From assembly GCA_029264225.1 (NCBI GenBank), contig JARICB010000448.1:1-13004 (forward strand): a DNA stretch of 13,004 nt, in the 5' to 3' direction. Each line of letters begins with the position of its first letter. Position 1 is the first letter of the stretch. The stretch is from Nocardioides sp. (GTDB taxonomy: Bacteria > Actinomycetota > Actinomycetes > Propionibacteriales > Nocardioidaceae). Below the pieces are notes generated by a model. It searched no databases, was not told the origin of the DNA, and worked only from the letters and a program-made list of their open reading frames with translations. The position numbers and the translations under genes were made by a program. Below, one piece after another: positions 7,805 through 13,004 of the stretch.

Positions 7805-8182
7805 CTACTCGGCGGTGTTCACCATGAACTTCGCCGCGTGCCTCACGTAGGTCCAGAACTGCTCGTCCTGCTCCGGTGTCAACGCGGCGCGGTCCAGCCC
7901 GGCGCGGAAGTGGAAGAGCCACCGCTCCGCGGACTCCGGGGTGACGGCGAACGGCGCGTGCCGCATCCGCAGGCGAGGGTGGCCGCGGGTCTCGGAGTAG
8001 GTGGCGGGGCCGCCCCAGTACTGCATAAGGAACAGCGAGAACCGGTCCTCGGCCGGGCCGAGGTCCTCCTCCGGATAGAGCGGGCGCAGGATCTCGTCCT
8101 CTGCCACGCCCTCGTAGAACGTGTGCACGATCGCCCGGATGGTCGCCTCGCCGCCGATCTGATCGTAAAAGGTGCTCGTCAT
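7805..8182 (-). CDS. glbO: Group II truncated haemoglobin (trHbO)
   Basis: This 125-residue haem protein matches M. tuberculosis GlbO (128 residues) across its length, with FLMQYWGGPATYSETRGHPRLRMRHAPF as the family hallmark. Counting from ATG 8182, the haem-contact residues fall at Y23 (B10), Y36 (CD1), H75 (F8, proximal) and W88 (G8), the same numbers I recall for M. tuberculosis GlbO. This supports 8182 as the start over the GTG at 8188. No strong Shine-Dalgarno is seen before either. Group II globins bind O2 tightly and are linked to oxygen, peroxide or nitric oxide chemistry and to membrane respiration; the precise job is unsettled. The MscS-type channel gene ends 36 bp upstream on the same strand, so the two are probably cotranscribed with the globin second. 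Confidence 0.95.
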   Translation of the reverse strand: MTSTFYDQIGGEATIRAIVHTFYEGVAEDEILRPLYPEEDLGPAEDRFSLFLMQYWGGPATYSETRGHPRLRMRHAPFAVTPESAERWLFHFRAGLDRAALTPEQDEQFWTYVRHAAKFMVNTAE

Positions 8183-8218
8183 GCTCACCGGGCCATTGTG
8201 TCGTGTGCTCGAGGCAGG

Positions 8219-9223
8219 TCAGGCCCCGGGTGTGGCCGGCTCGGGGGTGAATGGCTCGCGTTGCTGGACCACCAGTTGGGGCATCGGGATCTCGATGCCC
8301 TCGTCGTCGAAGCGGGCCTTGATCCGTTCGCGCATCTCCCTGGCCACCGCCCACTGCTCCAGTGGTGCGGTCTTGAGGGTGACGCGGACCGTGACGCCGT
8401 CGACCCCGAGTTGTTCCACCCCCCACACCTCTGGTTCCTCGATCACCACGGCCTTGAACGCCTCGTCCTCCCACAGTTCGTGGGCAACGTCTTGGAGCAC
8501 TCGGCGGATCCGGGCCAGATCCTCGCGGTAGCCGACCTTGACGTCCAGCACCGTTCGCGCCCAGTTCTGGCTCATGTTGCCCACCCGGACGATCTCCCCG
8601 TTGGGGACGTACCAGACGGTGCCGTTGACGTCACGGAGTCGGGTCACTCGCAGGCTGACCGCTTCGACGGTTCCGTTGGCCTCGCCGAGGTCGACGACGT
8701 CGCCTACGCCGTACTGGTCCTCGAAGATCATGAAGATGCCGGAGAGGAAGTCCTTGACCAGGCTCTGGGCCCCGAAGCCGAAGGCCACGCCGATGATCCC
8801 GGCGCTGGCGATGATGGGACCGATGTTGGCGCCCAGCTCGCTGAGCATCATCGTGACGGTCACCGCGAAGACGACGCCCGTCACGATGGACTTCAGCAAG
8901 GTGCCCATGGTCTGGGCACGCTGAACGCGTCGACCAGCGCCGGTTGCCTCCGCCCTGGCGAGTACGTCGCCCATGCGGCCGCCCATGACCGCCCGGGTGA
9001 CGCGGCCGGGGAGGACACCGACCGATGCTCGTCGTACGACACGGTCGACCATGCGGTGCAACAACCAGCGGACCACCACACCCAGCAAAGCCAACCCGAT
9101 CAGGGCCAGCGGCTTGCCGAGGAACCAGTCGGAGGAGGTGGCGAGCTGCTGGTTGCCGGTCTCCTCGTAGACCCACTGGCAGATGGCCTCGCCTTCAGTA
9201 CAGGAATCAGAGAGCGAAAGCAT
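8219..9223 (-). CDS. Small-conductance mechanosensitive channel, MscS family
   Basis: The 334-residue membrane protein releases solutes when membrane tension rises after hypo-osmotic shock. Three membrane helices are visible: about 36-55 (LGKPLALIGLALLGVVVRWL), about 110-128, and the pore-lining third helix about 132-165 (IGPIIASAGIIGVAFGFGAQ, then SLVKDFLSGIFMIFEDQ). These are followed by the MscS beta domain (YGVGDVVDLGEANGTVEAVSLRVTRLRD, and YVPNGEIVRVGN) and a mixed alpha/beta C-terminal domain. The length is usual for the single-core MscS type. The ATG at 9223 is the first plausible start; the only Shine-Dalgarno candidate is a weak GGCGGG. The globin gene follows in the same direction, and the divergent neighbour starts at 9391. 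A role coupled to the globin is suggested only by the shared operon. Confidence 0.93.
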   Translation of the reverse strand: MLSLSDSCTEGEAICQWVYEETGNQQLATSSDWFLGKPLALIGLALLGVVVRWLLHRMVDRVVRRASVGVLPGRVTRAVMGGRMGDVLARAEATGAGRRVQRAQTMGTLLKSIVTGVVFAVTVTMMLSELGANIGPIIASAGIIGVAFGFGAQSLVKDFLSGIFMIFEDQYGVGDVVDLGEANGTVEAVSLRVTRLRDVNGTVWYVPNGEIVRVGNMSQNWARTVLDVKVGYREDLARIRRVLQDVAHELWEDEAFKAVVIEEPEVWGVEQLGVDGVTVRVTLKTAPLEQWAVAREMRERIKARFDDEGIEIPMPQLVVQQREPFTPEPATPGA

Positions 9224-9377
9224 GCCCGCCAGTATGGCGACTCGACACTCGAACCCAAGCAGCCCGGCCCGTTTCCGTCAGGCTTCGCAGCAGATTCCCA
9301 GTCGGCACACAGGTCGGGGGATCCGAGTGTGAGCGAGTCGACCCCGGCCACGAGGTGGGTTCGAGCAGAGATGCCGA

Positions 9378-9383
9378 TAGCGT
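9378..9383 (+). promoter_or_regulatory. Predicted -10 box for a leaderless start at 9391
   Basis: TAGCGT (TANNNT form) ends 7 bases before the GTG at 9391, the same spacing as the ettA -10 box. No Shine-Dalgarno precedes that GTG. No good -35 hexamer is visible at 16-18 bp, so the call rests on the -10 and its distance. Confidence 0.35.
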
Positions 9384-9390
9384 GTCACTT

Positions 9391-9753
9391 GTGAACACGT
9401 CCGCGACCTCCGCCTCCGTCCGGTTTGCCGCCCGCACGAGCCTGCCCCTTGCTGCGCTCGGTCTTGCGCTCATTGCTGCTCCTGCGCATGCCGATGCGGC
9501 CCTAGGCTGGTCAGAAGCTCCCGAGGTCAACAACCTGCATGCGCTGCTGCTGCTCGTCGCGATCCCGCTGCTGATCTTCGTGGTGATCGCCCTCGCCGTC
9601 TATGTTCCACCTATGGTGCGTGGTGAGAGCGTCTCCCCGGTCACCGGTGAAGACGAGTGGTTCGGCGGCCCGCGTCAGGGCACGAAGGAACTGCCGGCCG
9701 GCGACCACGCTGCCGAGTCGAGCGAGACCGGCGGCGCTCGTGGCACCTGGTGA
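9391..9753 (+). CDS. Small protein with signal peptide and membrane helix, function unknown
   Basis: The 120-residue product starts with a signal-peptide-like region: Arg at 11 and 15, hydrophobic core LPLAALGLALIAA at 18-30, and a likely cleavage site in AHADA near 33-37. A second hydrophobic segment at about 49-72 (LHALLLLVAIPLLIFVVIALAV) would anchor it. The remaining tail (about 75-120) is Gly/Glu/Ser-rich, contains EDEWFGGPRQG and looks disordered. The GTG at 9391 is chosen because the signal peptide begins directly after it and a -10-like TAGCGT sits 7 nt upstream; the longer frame back to 9025 overlaps mscS in antisense and looks non-coding. The gene overlaps the next one (DUF5130) by 14 bp, so the two are translationally linked. 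I do not recognise a named family. It may be a membrane partner of the DUF5130 protein. Confidence 0.75.
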   Translation: MNTSATSASVRFAARTSLPLAALGLALIAAPAHADAALGWSEAPEVNNLHALLLLVAIPLLIFVVIALAVYVPPMVRGESVSPVTGEDEWFGGPRQGTKELPAGDHAAESSETGGARGTW

Positions 9754-10123
9754 CCTGACCGCGCGCGAGCGGGCCGACATCGACAAGACGATCCGCACCG
9801 CCGAGGAGATGAGCCGCTTCGAGTTCTCCGTCTTCATCGGCGCCACCGAGGGCGACTCGCGCAACTATGCCGAGAAGTTGCACGCGTCGCTGGTGGCACC
9901 GGCCATGAGTGTGCTTGTGCTGGTGGACCCGTCGGCGCGACTGATCGAGGTCGTCACCGGTTCCGAGGTGTGCCGTCGTCTCACCGATCGCGAGGTCGAG
10001 TTGTCGGTCCTCGCCATGAAGTCCGACTTTGCTCACGACGACCTTGTCGGTGGACTCCGCCGCGGCATCTCCATGCTCGGTGAGCACGCCCGGCCGCAGA
10101 AGACCCTCCACGCCGAGGTCTGA
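9740..10123 (+). CDS. DUF5130 (TPM-like) domain protein
   Basis: The 127-residue protein carries a single domain over about 6-118. LTARERADIDKTIRTAEEMS precedes FEFSVFIGATEGDSRNYAEKLH, AMSVLVLVDPSARLIEVVTG and AMKSDFAHDDLVGGLRRGISMLGE. This matches the actinobacterial DUF5130 family, related to the TPM domain found in some phosphatase-like and photosystem-repair proteins. No signal peptide or membrane helix is seen. GTG 9740 is the only in-frame start near the domain edge; it overlaps the end of the upstream membrane-protein gene by 14 bp, a layout typical of coupled translation. I recall a homolog near pepN in M. tuberculosis (around Rv2468c). The biochemical role is unknown, and no catalytic motif can be claimed. 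The stop lies 15 bp from the convergent pepN stop. Confidence 0.82.
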   Translation: MAPGDLTARERADIDKTIRTAEEMSRFEFSVFIGATEGDSRNYAEKLHASLVAPAMSVLVLVDPSARLIEVVTGSEVCRRLTDREVELSVLAMKSDFAHDDLVGGLRRGISMLGEHARPQKTLHAEV

Positions 10124-10138
10124 GCGGCCGAGTCGGGT

Positions 10139-12694
10139 TTACTGCCCGTCGCGCTCCGCTGCGGCGAGGGCGCGCAGGATGTCGGCGCGGGCCTCGCGGA
10201 CGTAGCGCACCGCGCCCTTGGGGGCATCCGGGTAGTCGCCCAGCCACTGGTCGAGGCGGGCAACCACCTCGGGGGAGCCCACCGCGAGCGGGAAGCCATA
10301 CTCCAGCACCACTGACGCCTTGTGGAAGCCGAGGGTGTCGATGACGTCGTGGGCGGCGTCGAGATACTTCTCGACGTAGGGCGCCACGACCTCGTCCTGG
10401 TCGGAACGGAAGATGGACAAGACCATCTCCCGGGACGTCTCGTTGGCCGTGGCGGGGTCGTGGATGGCAGCCCAGCCAGCGGCCTTCGCCTCTGCGGTGG
10501 GCTGCGCCACTCGTGCCGCGGACGCCTTCTCCATGCCGGAGATCGTGTTGTCGCGCGCCAACTCGGCCTGGATCTCGGCTTCGCCGAAACGTCCCGCCCT
10601 GCACAACGAGGCGATCAAGGTCCAGCGCAGGTCTTGGTCGACGGCGAGCCCCTCAACGACGAACGATCCGTCGAGGATGCCAGCGAGGTCGTCGAGAGCG
10701 TCCTCGCTGCGAGCGGCTGCGGCGAAGCTGCGGGCAAAGGTCAGTTGGTGGTCGCTGCCGGGTGCGGCCTCGAGCATCAGACGACGTATGCCTTGCTCCC
10801 ACTCGGCCTTGAGTTGGTCTCGTCCGGCCGGGTGGGAGTAACGGTTGACCGCCATGGCAGCCATCGACGGGATGCGAGTGACGCCCCAGGAGTCGGTCTC
10901 GGAGCCGATGTTGGCCAGCACGAGCCTGGTCCAGTCGGTGCTGGCCATCTCGGCGTCTCGGGTCATGTCCCAGGCGGCCCCCCAGACCAGGGCGCGGGCA
11001 AGTGAGTCCTCGACCTGGGCCAGACCGGCGATCGCGGTGGCGAGGGAGCGCTCGTCGAGACGGATCTTGGCGTAGGCGTGGTCCTCGTCGTTGAGCAGCA
11101 GCAGTGCGGGTTGCGCAGTTCCTACCAGGGCGCCGATCTCGGTGCTGGCACCCTCGACATCCACCTCGAGGTATTCGCGGCGTACCAACCGGCCGTTGGC
11201 GTCGGCGTCGTAGAGGCCGATCCCGAGACGGTGACGGCGCAGCGTGGGCCAGTCGGGGTCGGCACTTTGGAGCACCGAGAACGAGGCGTAGTTGCCGTCG
11301 GCGTCGAGCTCGAAGGCAGGGCTCAACGTGTTGACCCCTGCGGTCTGGAGCCATTCGTGCGCCCAGTCGTCCAGTTCGCGGCCCGACGACTTCTCCAGGG
11401 CACTCAGCAGGTCGGAGAACTCGGTGTTGCCGAACGCGTGGTCCTTGAAGTATTGGCGGATGCCATCGACGAACGCGTCGAGGCCGACCCAGGCGACCAG
11501 CTGCTTGAGCACCGAGGCGCCCTTGGCGTAGGTGATCATGTCGAAGTTGACCTCGACCGCGTGCAGGTCGACGTTGTCGGCCGCGATCGGGTGGGTGGAG
11601 GGAAGTTGGTCGGCGCGGTAGCCGGTCTGCTTGCGGGCGTTGGCGAAGCCGGTCCAGGCCTCGGTGTATTCGGTAGCTTCGGCCTCGCACCAGTAGCAGG
11701 CCCACTCGGCGAACGACTCGTTGAGCCACAGGTCGTCCCACCACCGCATGGTGACCAGGTTGCCGAACCACATGTGGGCCATCTCGTGGGTGATGACCGA
11801 GGCGCGGAACTCGAAGAACGAGCGCGGCTGGCGCGACGCGGGCAGGTATTCGTCGCGCAGCGTGACGCAGGCGGCGTTCTCCATGGCGCCCATGTTGTAT
11901 TCGGGCACGTAGAGCTGGTCGTACTTGTGGAACGGGTAGGGGTAGTCGAACTTCTCCTCGAAGAACTCGAAGCTCTGCTTGGTCAGCTCGACCAGCACAT
12001 CGGTGTCCATGTGCTCCACCAGCGACTGCCGGCAGAAGTGCCCGAGCGGGATCTCACCGAACTTGCCGACATAGGTGTCGAACTCGCCGTGGTATTCGCC
12101 GGCCACGATCGCGGTGATGTAGGTCGACATCCGCTCGGTCGGCGCGAAGTTCCACACAGAGGTCGAGTCATCGATGACTCTCGGCTCCGGGGTCGGTGAG
12201 ACGGACACGACCACCCAGTGCGAGGGCGCGGTCACGTTGAAGGTGAAGACCGATTTCAGGTCGGGTTGTTCGAAGGTGGTGAAGACCCGCCGAGCGTCGG
12301 GCACCTCGAACTGGCTGTAGAGGTAGACCCGGTCGTCCGCGGGATCGACGAACCGGTGCAGGCCCTCACCGGTGTTGGAGTAGGCACACTCGGCGCTCAC
12401 CACCAAGGTGTTGGTGGCCGCGAGGTCGGTGAGCTCGATGCGCGAGTCGACGTAGGCCGTCGCGGGGTCGAGGCTGCGCCCGTTGAGGGTGATCGTGCGC
12501 ACGGTGGGTGCCACCAGGTCGGCGAACGTCGAGGAGCCTGGCTCGCGGCAGGTGAACTCGAGGGTGGTCGTCGAATCGAACGTGGTGTCCGCGCCGGTGA
12601 GGTCGAGATCGACGGTGTAGGAGGTGACGTCCAGGAGAGCTGCACGAGCGGCAGCCTCGTCCCGCGTGAGGTTCGTTCCAGGCATGTCGGCCAT
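10139..12694 (-). CDS. pepN: Aminopeptidase N, M1 family zinc metallopeptidase
   Basis: The 851-residue cytosolic zinc exopeptidase removes N-terminal amino acids from peptides. The M1 signature is complete: exopeptidase motif GAMEN at 269-273, zinc site HEMAH at 303-307 with E326 as third ligand (HExxH-18-E, in WWDDLWLNESF), and a probable catalytic Tyr at 389 (ITYAKGASVL). The N-terminal beta domain contains YSNTGEGLHRFVDPADDRVYLYSQFE, near-identical to actinobacterial PepN. The C-terminal half is the ERAP1-like helical domain, with EPGSDHQL-like motif and DLRWTLIASL. The length is close to M. tuberculosis PepN (Rv2467, about 861). The ATG at 12694 is supported by GGAG 7 nt upstream; an alternative ATG at 12685 is also possible. 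It is divergent from the DsbA-like gene (53-bp gap) and convergent with DUF5130. Confidence 0.95.
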   Translation of the reverse strand: MADMPGTNLTRDEAAARAALLDVTSYTVDLDLTGADTTFDSTTTLEFTCREPGSSTFADLVAPTVRTITLNGRSLDPATAYVDSRIELTDLAATNTLVVSAECAYSNTGEGLHRFVDPADDRVYLYSQFEVPDARRVFTTFEQPDLKSVFTFNVTAPSHWVVVSVSPTPEPRVIDDSTSVWNFAPTERMSTYITAIVAGEYHGEFDTYVGKFGEIPLGHFCRQSLVEHMDTDVLVELTKQSFEFFEEKFDYPYPFHKYDQLYVPEYNMGAMENAACVTLRDEYLPASRQPRSFFEFRASVITHEMAHMWFGNLVTMRWWDDLWLNESFAEWACYWCEAEATEYTEAWTGFANARKQTGYRADQLPSTHPIAADNVDLHAVEVNFDMITYAKGASVLKQLVAWVGLDAFVDGIRQYFKDHAFGNTEFSDLLSALEKSSGRELDDWAHEWLQTAGVNTLSPAFELDADGNYASFSVLQSADPDWPTLRRHRLGIGLYDADANGRLVRREYLEVDVEGASTEIGALVGTAQPALLLLNDEDHAYAKIRLDERSLATAIAGLAQVEDSLARALVWGAAWDMTRDAEMASTDWTRLVLANIGSETDSWGVTRIPSMAAMAVNRYSHPAGRDQLKAEWEQGIRRLMLEAAPGSDHQLTFARSFAAAARSEDALDDLAGILDGSFVVEGLAVDQDLRWTLIASLCRAGRFGEAEIQAELARDNTISGMEKASAARVAQPTAEAKAAGWAAIHDPATANETSREMVLSIFRSDQDEVVAPYVEKYLDAAHDVIDTLGFHKASVVLEYGFPLAVGSPEVVARLDQWLGDYPDAPKGAVRYVREARADILRALAAAERDGQ

Positions 12695-12746
12695 CCAACC
12701 ACTCCGGGTGGAGGAATGGATCCGCGGCTGTGGTGTTGTCTCTCGC

Positions 12747-13004
12747 ATGACCCACACAGAATTCTGGTTCGACCCGCTGTGCCCCTTCGCCTGGATCACT
12801 TCCCGGTGGATCCTGAGGTGGAGAAGGAACGCGACATCGACGTCACCTGGCATGTGATGTCGCTGGCCTACCTGAACAAGGACAAGGACATCCCCGATGA
12901 CTACCGGGCGATGCTCGCGCCTGCCAGGGGCCCGGTCCGCGTCTGCATCGCCGCGGAGGAGCGCCACGGGAACGAGCGTCTGCTCGACATCTACACCGCC
13001 ATGG
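12747..13004 (+). pseudogene. DsbA-family thioredoxin-fold protein (Rv2466c-like), frameshifted and cut by window end
   Basis: ATG 12747 begins MTHTEFWFDPLCPFAWITSRWIL, which matches the N-terminus of M. tuberculosis Rv2466c, a mycothiol-dependent oxidoreductase of the DsbA/FrnE type. After Leu23 (codon 12813-12815) the match moves to another frame. Starting at 12815 one reads EVEKERDIDVTWHVMSLAYL and so on through GPVRVCIAAEERHGNERLLD to the window edge, again collinear with Rv2466c. The shift equals one missing G at 12815/12816; in the original frame a TGA follows at 12855-12857, giving only 36 residues. This is either a true mutation or a sequencing error. The active-site motif is C12-P-F-A15, so the second Cys of the Rv2466c CPWC motif is replaced by Ala. 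The gene is divergent from pepN, and no good Shine-Dalgarno is seen before 12747. The C-terminal part lies beyond the window. Confidence 0.82.

Noticed and set aside
7599..8474. 291-codon minus-strand ORF spanning parts of thioesterase, glbO and mscS
   Set aside because: It crosses three real genes in the wrong frame or strand and its product is Arg/Gly-rich.
9357..9365. GGGTTCGAG, resembling a tRNA T-arm
   Set aside because: No matching T-stem partner, acceptor stem or anticodon arm lies around it; it is an isolated string.
7799..9394. 531-codon plus-strand ORF opposite glbO and mscS
   Set aside because: It spans two confirmed minus-strand genes and their gap, with no recognisable domain.
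11078..12199. 373-codon plus-strand ORF inside pepN
   Set aside because: It is antisense to the M1 catalytic region of pepN and Val/Gly/Leu-rich without motifs.

Overview
This is a high-GC window of a chromosomal, core-type region from an actinobacterium. The protein sequences suggest Propionibacteriales, perhaps Nocardioides or a relative, but this genus guess is from memory and was not searched. There is no tRNA, rRNA, CRISPR array, insertion sequence, integrase or phage gene. Coding density is high, and each long ORF opposite a recognised gene is explained as a GC-rich shadow.

Layout from left to right. (1) Rightward block, 1-3961: the 3' part of a membrane-anchored P-loop GTPase, a single-stranded DNA-binding protein of the SsbB type (no acidic tip), and the ribosome-associated ABC-F ATPase EttA. 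EttA appears to be transcribed as a leaderless message and ends at a strong bidirectional hairpin terminator. (2) Leftward block, 4047-6582: a TetR-family regulator, a 404-residue thiolase followed by a 21-bp hairpin, and a MarR-family regulator. (3) Rightward block, 6679-7788: a 59-residue single-pass membrane protein too short for ordinary ORF filters, then a two-hotdog thioesterase. A near-perfect 29-bp palindrome sits between the divergent tetR and the small gene and is a strong operator candidate. (4) Leftward pair, 7805-9223: an MscS-type mechanosensitive channel followed by a group II truncated haemoglobin (GlbO). (5) Rightward pair, 9391-10123: a secreted or membrane-anchored small protein whose end overlaps the start of a DUF5130 (TPM-like) protein. 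(6) Leftward pepN (M1 aminopeptidase N), 10139-12694, divergent from a DsbA-family gene of the Mycobacterium tuberculosis Rv2466c type that runs off the right edge. That gene carries an apparent one-base deletion.

As far as I recall, ssb-ettA, a thioesterase, glbO, the DUF5130 gene, pepN and the Rv2466c gene lie in the same general neighbourhood in M. tuberculosis (about Rv2466c-Rv2478c). Much of the window is therefore an old conserved actinobacterial backbone. The thiolase, two regulators and small membrane protein look like the lineage-specific part. Functional themes are translation and energy control (EttA), acyl-CoA chemistry (thiolase, thioesterase), and redox/oxygen and osmotic handling (GlbO, DsbA-like protein, MscS).

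The points most worth a second look are the tetR/small-membrane-protein palindrome, the unlisted 59-residue gene, the frameshift and lost second cysteine in the DsbA-like gene, and the consistently spaced leaderless promoters.
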